Source: an uncultured Planctomycetaceae bacterium
Lineage (GTDB): Bacteria; Planctomycetota; Planctomycetia; Pirellulales; Thermoguttaceae
DNA length: 37,464 nucleotides
Assembly (NCBI GenBank): GCA_947307005.1
Contig: CAMZHY010000002.1
Coordinates: forward strand, 1-37,464
Reading direction: 5' to 3'
Both the position numbers and the translations under genes were made by a program. Under the pieces are notes generated by a model, which saw only the letters and a program-made list of their open reading frames with translations, was not told the DNA's origin and made no database searches. This document shows positions 1 through 8,052 of this stretch, piece after piece; position 1 is the stretch's first letter; each line of letters begins with the position of its first letter.

Positions 1-1899
1 GAACGATCCGTAGTTTGACGCGGAACTGTCGACGAGGTTCGAACGTCCTTCGAGTCCCGTGACGTACTCCACGCCCTCTGTTTCGAGCGCGAGACGGTAG
101 CATTTGCGCATGACGTCGCGGGTTCGGAAAAGGGACGCGGAGTCCGGGAGCTGAATCGAACCGCGCAGCATGCCCTTGTCCTGGACGGGGACGAATCCCG
201 TCGGCGTCGATCGGAAATAATCGGCGGTTAAATAGAGGAGACCCCCGTAGAGAACGAGAACGATTATCGCGACGCGCAAAAGCCCGGCGACGACGGCGAC
301 GTAGGCCGACGTCGCGAGTTTAAAGACGCCGTTGAAGAGTTTGAAAAAGGGACCTAGCAGAACGTCGACGAGCCAAGTGATCGGATCGCGGCGCGCCCCG
401 CGAGGAATGAGGAAACACGCGCAGAGCGCCGGGCTTAACGTCAGTGAAACGAAACAGGAGATCAGCGTTGAAACGGCGATGGTTAGCGCGAACTCGCGAT
501 AGAAGGCGCCGACCAGTCCCGGAACGCAGGCCGCCGGAATAAAGACCGAAGCAAGGACGAGCGCGATCGCGACCAGCGCGCCGGAGACTTCGTCCATCGC
601 TTTTCGCGCCGCGTCGCGAGGCGACAGTCCGTTTGACATGTGCCGCTCGACGTTTTCCACGACGACGATCGCGTCGTCGACGACGATTCCAATCGCAAGG
701 ACGAGTCCGAAGAGAGAAAGATTGTTCAAACTGAAACCGAACGCGTACATCGCCGCGCACGACCCAATGAGCGAAATCGGAACGGCGAGGAGCGGAATGA
801 TCGCGGCGCGCCAGCTTTGTAGGAAGAGAAGAACGACGATCGCGACGAGAATCGCCGCCTCGACGAGCGTCTTCTTGATTTCCCGAATCGACTCGCGAAT
901 ATACGGCGTCGTGTCGTACGTGTAGACGTATTCGATTCCCGGCGGGAACGACTTCGCCATTTCGTCGAGTTCTTCCCGGATGCGGTCCGCTGTCTCGACG
1001 GCGTTGGCGTCCGGTAGCTGATAGATTGACAGCGTGACCGACGGCAGCCCGTTGAACGCGCTCGTCACCGTGTTGGCGAGCGCGGCGAGTTCGACGCGCG
1101 CGACGTCGCGCAGGAGCGTGACGCGTCCTTGATCGTCCGTTTGAACGACGATATTCTCAAATTCTTCCGGCTCGACAAGGCGCCCTTTCATATCGATGGG
1201 ACGCTGGAAAACGATCGGTTCGTCGATTGGCGGATCGCCGACGGAACCCGCCGCCACCTGCTGGTTCTGCTCTTTAATCGCTTTGACGACGTCGCCGGAG
1301 TTGAGTTTTCGCGCCTCCATTTTCGCGGGGTCAAGCCATACGCGCATCGAATACGCTTTTTCACCCCAGATCGACGTGTCGCCAACGCCGTCGACGCGCG
1401 CGATTTCGTCGCGAACGCGGTGCGAGACAAAGTTGCTCAAGTATACCTGATCGAATTCGCGGTTTGGCGAGATGAAGTTGATCTGCATGAGAACGGTCGG
1501 CGACCTTTTGCGGACGGTCACGCCGACCTTTCTGACGTCTTCCGGCAGTTTAGGCGTCGCGAGCGCGACCCGGTTCTGAACGTGCACGAGCGCCTCGTCG
1601 AGATTCGTCCCCGTTTCGAAGACGACGCTTAGACTCATTTGACCGTCGTTGGCGCTGCTGGACTCCATGTAAAGCATGTTTTCCACGCCGTTGACTTGGT
1701 CTTCAATGAGTTCCGCGACCGTTTCGGCGACGACGCGGGCGTTCGCGCCGGAATAGCTGGCGCGAATATTGATCGTCGGGGGCGCGACGTTGGGATATTG
1801 CGCGAGGGGCAGCTGAAAATAGGCGACGGCGCCGATGAGAACGATAAGAATCGAAAGAACGCTCGCAAAAATCGGGCGATCGATGAAGAATTTCGCCAT
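1..1899 (-). CDS. RND efflux permease, HAE1/AcrB-like (3' end beyond window)
   Basis: This is the inner-membrane proton-driven pump of a tripartite multidrug-type efflux system. The frame is open from an ATG at 1899 to the window edge (633 codons), so the C-terminal part is missing; family members are about 1000-1100 residues. It begins MAKFFIDRPIFASVLSILIVL, the usual first transmembrane helix of HAE1 pumps. Further on lies GIVVDDAIVVVENVERHM, the TM4 motif with the two Asp residues of the proton relay. PN1/PN2-like porter sequence lies between them. The ORF track shows only shadow frames here because the true ORF runs off the edge. The start is supported by AAAGGAG seven bases upstream. The adaptor gene ends 16 bp before it, so the two form an operon. 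No TolC-like gene is visible. Substrate cannot be told from the sequence. Confidence 0.96.
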   Translation of the reverse strand, partial: MAKFFIDRPIFASVLSILIVLIGAVAYFQLPLAQYPNVAPPTINIRASYSGANARVVAETVAELIEDQVNGVENMLYMESSSANDGQMSLSVVFETGTNLDEALVHVQNRVALATPKLPEDVRKVGVTVRKRSPTVLMQINFISPNREFDQVYLSNFVSHRVRDEIARVDGVGDTSIWGEKAYSMRVWLDPAKMEARKLNSGDVVKAIKEQNQQVAAGSVGDPPIDEPIVFQRPIDMKGRLVEPEEFENIVVQTDDQGRVTLLRDVARVELAALANTVTSAFNGLPSVTLSIYQLPDANAVETADRIREELDEMAKSFPPGIEYVYTYDTTPYIRESIREIKKTLVEAAILVAIVVLLFLQSWRAAIIPLLAVPISLIGSCAAMYAFGFSLNNLSLFGLVLAIGIVVDDAIVVVENVERHMSNGLSPRDAARKAMDEVSGALVAIALVLASVFIPAACVPGLVGAFYREFALTIAVSTLISCFVSLTLSPALCACFLIPRGARRDPITWLVDVLLGPFFKLFNGVFKLATSAYVAVVAGLLRVAIIVLVLYGGLLYLTADYFRSTPTGFVPVQDKGMLRGSIQLPDSASLFRTRDVMRKCYRLALETEGVEYVTGLEGRSNLVDSSASNYGSF

Positions 1900-1915
1900 G
1901 GTTCGCTCCTTTCGA

Positions 1916-3172
1916 CTATCGCTCGAGCGACCACTGATAAATGTTGTCGTTCGTCGTCGATCCGTCTTCGAGAACGTACGTTCCATCCTCGCGGAGAATC
2001 TGCGTCGTCGATTTTGTTTCCAGCTCAAGGGGGTCGATCTTAACGCCGGGGCGAATTCGCAATAGATTGTCGACGACGACGCGTTCGCCCGGCTCGAGCC
2101 CTTCCTTCACGACGCGCATGTTGTCGTCCTGAAGAGGTCCAAGGACGATTGGACGCGACTCGATCCCGTTTGCCGACGTAAGAACGTAGACGCGCTTGAC
2201 GTTTTGGTCGGTGACGATCGCTTCTTCTGGGACGAGAACGGCCTCGTATTCCGGGGACGTGGGGAAGAGAACGCGAACGCGCAAACCGGGCACGAGCGGA
2301 CGGAGACCGTCGGCGCCGACGGGATTTTTCGCGACGGATCTGAATTCCAGCGTTCCAGTTGTTTCGTTGAGGGAGGGCTCGGAGAAATCGACGTTCGCTT
2401 CGTAGTCGAAACCGCCGTCTCCGACGGCGAACTTGACGGTTAGTCCTTTGCCTCCCTGACTAAGACCGGCGAGTTGTCGACGAAAAACGAGCAGCGTTCG
2501 TTCGTCGACGTCGAAATAGACGTGAATCGGATCGACGGCGACGACTTTGGTGAGGAGCGTCGAGCCTTTCGTAACGAGATTGCCGACGGTGATTTGCTCG
2601 CGGCTGACGACGCCGTCGATCGGAGAGCGAATCGTCGCGTAGTCGAGATCAATTTCCGCAAGTTCGGCGGAGGCGAGAGCCGCGTTCAACTCCGCCTGAC
2701 GCGCGTCGCGCTCCGCGACGGCGAGTTCAAGCTGTTGCTGCGACGTCGCGTTCTTCTCAAACAATCCCTGCTGTCGTTTAAGCGCCGCTTCAAGTCTTTC
2801 TAAATCCGCGCGCTTTGCCGCGACGTCGGCGCGTTCTTCGTCGACCGTCGCCTTATAAACGCGTGAATCGAGCGTGAAGAGCGCGTCCCCTTTATGGACG
2901 AACGAGCCGGGCGTAAAGTTAATCGTTTCGAGATAGCCCGTGACCTGCGCGAGCACGTCGACCGACTCAACCGCCGCCGTCCTGCCTGTCAGTTCGTCGT
3001 AGTCCGTAATCTTGCGCGTCGTCGTCGCCATCACATGCGCGGGAATCGCTTCCTCCGCGTTTTGCGCGTCGCGCTCGTCTTCTTCATGACGCGGTCTGAG
3101 TTTGTCGCACGAGGTTGAAACGACGACGAGGGAAAGGAATATCAAAAACAGAAAAGGAAGGCGCTTTTTCAC
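1916..3172 (-). CDS. RND efflux periplasmic adaptor (membrane fusion protein), probable lipoprotein
   Basis: This is the AcrA/MexA-type adaptor that links the RND pump to an outer-membrane channel. The 418 residues open with a hydrophobic signal ending VVSTSC, so a lipobox-like cysteine at residue 22 suggests lipid anchoring; the -3 residue is Ser, which is not ideal. The first half of the barrel-sandwich (lipoyl) domain is at about 72-102, with FVHKGDALFTLD. A Glu/Ala-rich coiled-coil hairpin follows at about 105-175, then the second lipoyl half with IRSPIDGVVS at about 180-207. Beta-barrel and membrane-proximal domains run to the end. The start is GTG with GGGA about seven bases upstream. 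The length is normal. It is the first gene of the operon, behind the promoter at 3289-3316. Confidence 0.95.
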   Translation of the reverse strand: MKKRLPFLFLIFLSLVVVSTSCDKLRPRHEEDERDAQNAEEAIPAHVMATTTRKITDYDELTGRTAAVESVDVLAQVTGYLETINFTPGSFVHKGDALFTLDSRVYKATVDEERADVAAKRADLERLEAALKRQQGLFEKNATSQQQLELAVAERDARQAELNAALASAELAEIDLDYATIRSPIDGVVSREQITVGNLVTKGSTLLTKVVAVDPIHVYFDVDERTLLVFRRQLAGLSQGGKGLTVKFAVGDGGFDYEANVDFSEPSLNETTGTLEFRSVAKNPVGADGLRPLVPGLRVRVLFPTSPEYEAVLVPEEAIVTDQNVKRVYVLTSANGIESRPIVLGPLQDDNMRVVKEGLEPGERVVVDNLLRIRPGVKIDPLELETKSTTQILREDGTYVLEDGSTTNDNIYQWSLER

Positions 3173-3288
3173 GATGTTTCCCGTGTTCTTGGGCGTTGAT
3201 TCTGATTTTAGATCGCGTCGAAACGCGACGACGTTTATATTCGTAAACCTATTCGAGCGACGTTAAATTAAGGTATGAACTAAGGACG

Positions 3289-3316
3289 ATTATAGCGATG
3301 TGATTTCTCGTTTCAA
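3289..3316 (-). promoter_or_regulatory. Promoter of the RND efflux operon
   Basis: On the minus strand TTGAAA (3311-3316) is followed after 16 bp by a perfect TATAAT (3289-3294). Transcription would start near 3282, giving a leader of about 110 nt before the GTG of the adaptor gene. Confidence 0.6.
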
Positions 3317-3324
3317 TGAGAAAT
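3303..3324. promoter_or_regulatory. Candidate operator: 7-8-7 inverted repeat over the efflux -35 box
   Basis: ATTTCTC (3303-3309) and GAGAAAT (3318-3324) are exact reverse complements separated by 8 bp. The -35 hexamer of the efflux promoter occupies the centre. A TetR- or MarR-type repressor bound here would block RNA polymerase, which is common for RND operons, but no regulator gene is in the window. The arms are AT-rich and short, so chance is possible. Confidence 0.4.
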
Positions 3325-3387
3325 ACAGAGTTTTTTACTCGGCGTTTAATAAAAAACTTAAGAAGCGCGGCATAGAATAGTCTTTCG

Positions 3388-5802
3388 CTATTCTTCAGCC
3401 GCGCCGCCGCGCCTGCCGCCTCTGTTTCCGTTTTCGCGCGTTCGGCGGAGCGCGTCAAGCGCGTTTTGCGTTCTGTCGGTCGCGCTTGAATTGTCGGCGG
3501 CGTTTGAGTCGTCGACCGCGTTGTTAGCGGCGTTTCGAGACGCGTTAGAGCCGTTTCTGTTCGTTCGAGCGCCGTTGCGAGCCGCCGTTGCGGGAGCGTC
3601 GTTTTCAAAGGACGGCGCGGCGGAGTCCTGGGCGGTCGCGGGGTTTTCTTCCGTCGCGTCGTTTGCGTCGGACGCGCCGCTCAGTCCTCGATTTCTCGTT
3701 TGTCGCGATTCTCGCGACGTCCGAAGCGCGTCGAGGAGTCGATCGCGACGAGATTGCGTTCCGCCGCCGGTCGCGTTTTCGCCGCCGGACGCGTCTGGAA
3801 CCGCCGCTCCAAGCGTCGCGTCGTTTGGTAAAGCTCCCGTTGCGCCGCCGTCGCCGAGCGCCGCGTCCGGCGCGTTGAAGTCCGTCGAACCGAGGGACGC
3901 TCCGTTGGAGCTTGTTTCGCCGAATCCCGCGCTAAACGCGTCGATTGGCGCGGGATTGAGTCCGTCGACGCCTGTTACGCCAGCCGCCGACTCGGCGGCG
4001 TCGAGCGACGCGAAGACGTCGTCCGACGTTCCCATATAACCGCTCTTTTCGCGCTCTACCTCGATGAAGCCCGTCGCCGCGCTCCAGTCGAGTTCGCCGA
4101 CGGACGCGTCGGCGCTTAGGGCGTCGCCCGTCGTAAGACCGCCCAGGAGCGTCGCGTCGGAGAATCCCTTTCCGAGCGTTGAAAGGTCTTTGTAGAAGAC
4201 TTGACGCGGCGGTTCCGTCGTCCCGTCGACGACGACTTCGGCGCGCTCCGTCTCGTTGGAATGGTCGAGGAAACCGACGATCTGCCCGCGATAGACGTCG
4301 CCGCGCGCCGTCGTCTTGTCGTAGAGGTTTTTCATCGCGTCGAGGGAAACCAGTCCCTTCGTATAGAGCCACGTCGCGTGACGGTAATCGTTGGGAATCG
4401 CGCGTCCGATTTCGGGGCGTTCCGAAAGAATACGCTGGACGTCGGCGGTCGCGAGACCGGGGATCGCCGCCAAGACGGGACGCGGCGCCGCGTTGACGTT
4501 GACGCGCCCGACGATTGTGGTTGATTCGCTCGTCGAAGCGTAATCGAGGAACGTCATGAGCTTCGCGGCGTTCGACGCGTCTCTTGAGTCGCGGATCGGC
4601 GAGTCGTAAGCGACGTTTCCCACGACGACGCGCGCGCCGACGATATCAAGGGGCGTCTTTAACGTCGTCGTCGCGGCGACGGAGTCGTCAATCTGAGCTT
4701 GCGCGAGGTTTCCGACCGTCGCGTTAGTCGTCGTCGCGCTTTCGTCGGTCGCGCCCCTTCTTCCCGAATTTTGAAGATATCCGGATTGTCGTCCGCGCCG
4801 CTGCGTTCCGCGAGGAGACGCGGACGCGGTTGCGTTCCGCTCGTTTGCTTCCGGACCGTATTGCCGATAAAGGACGATAAACTTGGCGACGTCGTCGCCG
4901 ACGCGCGGCGCCAACTCCTGATAAAGGAAATTCAGATTGTCGCCGTTTAAATTGACGCGCGCTTCGCCTCGAGGATCGTCGTCTTTTTCCGCGCTAAAGA
5001 CGGTGAGAAGCGTGGTCCATGGAACGGAGTCCGTCGCCGCGGCGTTTCGGCTTGCCGTCGGCGTTGAAAGAAGCGAGCCGCCGTAGCCGCCGCTTGATTC
5101 TTCAACGCCGATAGTTTCCGCGTTGTAAGTAAAGTTTTCGTCGGAACCGTAGAGCTGCGCGCGCGTGACGCCTCGCGCGAGCAGGAGTTCTTCAAGGAAA
5201 ACAGGAGTCGCGTTTCGGGGACTGTACGGGAGCTTTGCGTTTGCGTAATATCGCGCCTCGGCCCCGTTTTGACGCGCCTGTTCGTCCGGGTCGATCCAGT
5301 CGAGGATCGAATCCGCCGCAATCGTCGTCATGCCCGGAAGTTTCATCAGCGCCGTTCGCCCCGCGCCGGGCGACTCCTTGTCCCATTCCAACACCGTCTG
5401 AAGATTGAGCCGCGTCGACTCGTCGACGAGTCCGTAGCGAATCCCGTCGATTTTCGAGTCCTCGAGTTTCGGCGAAAGGATCGTGAAACGCGACGTGTCG
5501 GCGCCCCCTTCTTCTTTTGTTAGGAGAGGTTTGGCGCAGAAATATTCGTCGTTATTATAGAGACCGCCGTTTCGTTCGCGCTCTTCCTCCGTTTGTTCGA
5601 CGCACCCGATGAGATAGACGACCGCGGACCTAACGACGCCGGTTGTCAGTTCTTTGCGTCCTCGCGTCGCCGTCGCTTCGTTTTCCGTCTTCATGAGCGT
5701 GAGGAGCGCCGCGCCGCTAAGCGCGAGCGCGGTCAGGACAAGCGTGACGATCAGGAGCATGACGCCGCGCCGTCGAGAAGGGGGAAGGGGTGTGTGTCTC
5801 AT
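3388..5802 (-). CDS. GspK-like type II secretion minor pseudopilin, oversized (804 aa)
   Basis: GspK caps the pseudopilus tip in type II secretion. The N-terminus has a prepilin-type leader (RRRG, then VMLLIVTLVLTALAL), and the +5 Glu is absent, as is usual in GspK. The helix-hairpin-helix and family signature follow at about 150-220: LMKLPGMTTIAADSILDWID, then GAEARYYANAKLPYSPRNA and LEELLLARGVTRAQLYG. A second hairpin-like segment, VNVNAAPRPVLAAIPGLATA, is near 434-453. The family is usually near 300-350 residues. The extra length comes from a long middle insert and a Ser/Ala/Asn/Arg-rich, probably disordered tail from about residue 590. The start ATG has AAGGAG nine bases upstream, overlapping the stop of the preceding gene 12 bp away, so the two are co-transcribed. 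No other secretion genes are nearby. Confidence 0.85.
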   Translation of the reverse strand: MRHTPLPPSRRRGVMLLIVTLVLTALALSGAALLTLMKTENEATATRGRKELTTGVVRSAVVYLIGCVEQTEEERERNGGLYNNDEYFCAKPLLTKEEGGADTSRFTILSPKLEDSKIDGIRYGLVDESTRLNLQTVLEWDKESPGAGRTALMKLPGMTTIAADSILDWIDPDEQARQNGAEARYYANAKLPYSPRNATPVFLEELLLARGVTRAQLYGSDENFTYNAETIGVEESSGGYGGSLLSTPTASRNAAATDSVPWTTLLTVFSAEKDDDPRGEARVNLNGDNLNFLYQELAPRVGDDVAKFIVLYRQYGPEANERNATASASPRGTQRRGRQSGYLQNSGRRGATDESATTTNATVGNLAQAQIDDSVAATTTLKTPLDIVGARVVVGNVAYDSPIRDSRDASNAAKLMTFLDYASTSESTTIVGRVNVNAAPRPVLAAIPGLATADVQRILSERPEIGRAIPNDYRHATWLYTKGLVSLDAMKNLYDKTTARGDVYRGQIVGFLDHSNETERAEVVVDGTTEPPRQVFYKDLSTLGKGFSDATLLGGLTTGDALSADASVGELDWSAATGFIEVEREKSGYMGTSDDVFASLDAAESAAGVTGVDGLNPAPIDAFSAGFGETSSNGASLGSTDFNAPDAALGDGGATGALPNDATLGAAVPDASGGENATGGGTQSRRDRLLDALRTSRESRQTRNRGLSGASDANDATEENPATAQDSAAPSFENDAPATAARNGARTNRNGSNASRNAANNAVDDSNAADNSSATDRTQNALDALRRTRENGNRGGRRGGAAEE

Positions 5803-5814
5803 GCGCGCGTCTCC

Positions 5815-7671
5815 TTAATCGTCGAGGTACGCGCGTCGGAGCGCCGCCAGTTTGTAGAGCGTCGGTTTGGGACGACCGTGAGCGTCGAGGAGTCCCGAGG
5901 TCGGCGTAAAATCTTCCGGCGCGTCGATTTCGGCGGAATAGGAGACGCTTTCCGATCGCGAGGCGAAGGACGCGTCGGAAGAGGCGAGGTCGATTTCGTC
6001 AAAGATTTCGTCGTCTTCAGCAGCGTCCGTGTAGAAGAAGTCGTCTTCGTTTTGCCGTTCTTCCTCCGATTGGGCGGACAGACGCGCGTCGGCGTCCATA
6101 AGAACCTGTTCGAAAGGAGGCGTCGATTGCGCGCCGTCGAAAACGCTTACGAGTTCCAAGTATTCCTCGTAGCTCATGGGCTGGACGTCGAGCCACCGGG
6201 TCCAAAAGAGTTCGTCGATCGCTTTGCATGCAAGAGCGCTTGAATAGAATCGGCGCGCGAGTTCCTGTTGAACTTGAGCGCTCCAGAGCTGTTCCTCAAG
6301 CGTTTTGATTTCGTTAGAGTTTCGGAAGAAAAAGGAGCGTAGCGACTTATCCGCGAAGGCGGCGGCGAACTGTTCCGACGAATCGGGCGAGCTGGGCGCC
6401 GTGAAGGGCGCGGCGCTAGGACAGGACATGGCGACGGCGAGCTTAACGCCAAACGTCCGCCATCGATCGAAAAACCGGTGCAGTTCCATGGGATCGCGCG
6501 GCGCCGTCGTGTTGGGGACGAGTCCGAAATTCGCTTCGACGTAGAATCCGTCGAAGACGCGGCGCGCCGCGAGCTTCGCGGCAAGGTCTCCGCCGTAAAC
6601 GAGGGGGGGATCGCGAAATCGCGAAGCGTCGCCGAACGCCTGTTCGATTCCGAGAAAAACCTCCGCGTTCGGAAGGTTGTTTCGTATAAATTCGGCCGCC
6701 TGCATCGCGCTGGAGAGACGGAATTCAAGCGTCGTGAGATTCGGCGCGGTTTCGACGTTTGAGGCGACGACCCAGCGATTGACGCGATTTCCCAACGCTC
6801 CGACGGCGGATTCGACGTAACTCATGTAATCGCGCCGAAGCGTTTCCGCGCTGAGCGACGACGATTGAAGTCTCGAAGGAATATCCGTTCCCCAACGCGT
6901 CAAAGGACCGAGCGTCGCGCGGAGATCGCGTTCGCGCGCTCTGTCGAGCGTCTCGCCGACTCGAGACCAGTCGTATCGAAAACCGCGTTCGACGTCGCGC
7001 CAGTTGACGCGGAGGTTGATCGTTTGAAAGAGCGGCTCAAGTTTAGGACGCGAGCGAGTCGTTTTTGAACCCGCGAAAAGCGCGTCGTAAGGGACCGTCC
7101 AGTTTTCTCGCGGCGTGGTCGAGAACCCAAACCGAGAGACCCACGAGGCCGTTCTGCGTCGCGCCGCGAGCGTTTGGTTCAGGTACTGTTCGTTGAGGCG
7201 GCGCGCGATTTCGCACAGCGCCGTGAAGAGCGAAATGGTCGCCGCGTCGTAGTCGGGGGAGTCCGCGTCGGAGGTGACGAGAACGGAGAATTTCTGAACG
7301 GCGCGCCGGATTTGTCCCTTCAGCCGTTCCGGAGTCGAAAAGCCCGAATAGGACCATTCCGCTCGTTTGCGCTGAATCCTCGAAATCTGACCGCGACAGA
7401 GTTCGAGATAAAGAGATCGGGGGCGACAATCGAACGGGAGCGTTTCGGTCGAGGCGTAGAAGAACCCTTCGCGAGAGTTCGAGCATGGAATGTAGAACGC
7501 GCCCGAGCCTTCCATCTTGGCGCTGACGACGAGCCGATTTCGCGTTTTGTCAGACTCGTCGACGCGAATCGAGGTCGGAACGGGTCTACGGCCTTTCGCG
7601 ACGACGAATCCTCGCCGCGCGAGCGCCCCCGCGATTTGGTTTTTCGGATAGAAGAAAAAGAACTCGCTCAT
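5815..7671 (-). CDS. GH10 (xylanase)-like TIM-barrel protein, probably catalytically inactive
   Basis: No name can be given with certainty. Residues about 215-495 follow the layout of glycoside hydrolase family 10: an INLRVNWRDVERGFRYDW start like the beta-1/2 region, then NRWVVASNVE at about 298-307 where GH10 has its WDVVNE acid/base loop. VFDGFYVEANFG comes before the helix leading to the nucleophile strand. That strand reads LAVAMSCPSA at about 411-420 instead of ITELDI, so the nucleophile Glu appears missing. WSAQVQQELARRFYSSAL and GLLDAHGRPKPTLYKL resemble the GH10 C-terminal end. A very acidic segment (about 530-590) is inserted before that end. There is no signal peptide, so it may be cytoplasmic. 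A non-catalytic sugar-binding or structural role is inferred. It is first in a two-gene unit with the GspK-like gene. Confidence 0.65.
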   Translation of the reverse strand: MSEFFFFYPKNQIAGALARRGFVVAKGRRPVPTSIRVDESDKTRNRLVVSAKMEGSGAFYIPCSNSREGFFYASTETLPFDCRPRSLYLELCRGQISRIQRKRAEWSYSGFSTPERLKGQIRRAVQKFSVLVTSDADSPDYDAATISLFTALCEIARRLNEQYLNQTLAARRRTASWVSRFGFSTTPRENWTVPYDALFAGSKTTRSRPKLEPLFQTINLRVNWRDVERGFRYDWSRVGETLDRARERDLRATLGPLTRWGTDIPSRLQSSSLSAETLRRDYMSYVESAVGALGNRVNRWVVASNVETAPNLTTLEFRLSSAMQAAEFIRNNLPNAEVFLGIEQAFGDASRFRDPPLVYGGDLAAKLAARRVFDGFYVEANFGLVPNTTAPRDPMELHRFFDRWRTFGVKLAVAMSCPSAAPFTAPSSPDSSEQFAAAFADKSLRSFFFRNSNEIKTLEEQLWSAQVQQELARRFYSSALACKAIDELFWTRWLDVQPMSYEEYLELVSVFDGAQSTPPFEQVLMDADARLSAQSEEERQNEDDFFYTDAAEDDEIFDEIDLASSDASFASRSESVSYSAEIDAPEDFTPTSGLLDAHGRPKPTLYKLAALRRAYLDD

Positions 7672-7748
7672 CGATTTACGTCCGCACCTTGTCCGAGTTC
7701 GCCGCGCGCCTTTCCGAGATCGCGCCGAAACCTCCGGACGATTGACTG

Positions 7749-7777
7749 AATATATCGAGAACGACCGATTTAATCAA
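7749..7777 (-). promoter_or_regulatory. Promoter of the GH10-like/GspK unit
   Basis: On the minus strand TTGATT (7772-7777) is followed after 17 bp by TATATT (7749-7754). The expected start near 7742 gives a leader of about 70 nt before the ATG at 7671. Confidence 0.55.
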
Positions 7778-7892
7778 TTGGCGCGGCGATGAGAATGATA
7801 AAAAAACAACGATCGACCTTTAAATTGGTAAAATATTCCGACAATTTAGGAAAATTTGACCGAATTGTTGCAGTCCCGACTGGAATTGAAGA

Positions 7893-7919
7893 TTGCGACC
7901 TTGTATAATAAGCGTAATA
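7893..7919 (+). promoter_or_regulatory. Candidate promoter of the Gfo/Idh/MocA gene
   Basis: A perfect TATAAT lies at 7914-7919. The best -35 is TTGCGA at 7893-7898 with a short 15 bp spacer; TTGAAG at 7886 would give 22 bp. The -10 is convincing and the -35 is not. The leader would be about 125 nt. Confidence 0.35.
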
Positions 7920-8052
7920 TTCAAAAGTAAGGCGTCTGTTTTCAACGACGCCGCGTTAGGAGCAAGGGGCGTCCGGCGTCGGGTCGTTTGTTTGAAGACC
8001 TTCGGACGCGCGTTCCTCGCCGTTTTGACTCAAAACATTCAGGAGTTTTTCC

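Larger units (their letters stand above)
7672..8052. other. Divergent intergenic region (381 bp)
   Basis: An AT-rich stretch between the divergent GH10-like and oxidoreductase genes. It holds the minus promoter at 7749-7777 and a candidate plus promoter ending at 7919. No coding sequence or strong hairpin was seen. Confidence 0.7.

Noticed and set aside
3329-3358. AGTTTTTT...AAAAAACT inverted repeat as terminator of the GspK gene
   Set aside because: The stem is only A-T pairs with a 14 nt loop, and no U tract follows. A 7 bp hairpin at 3374-3394 over the stop codon is also too weak.
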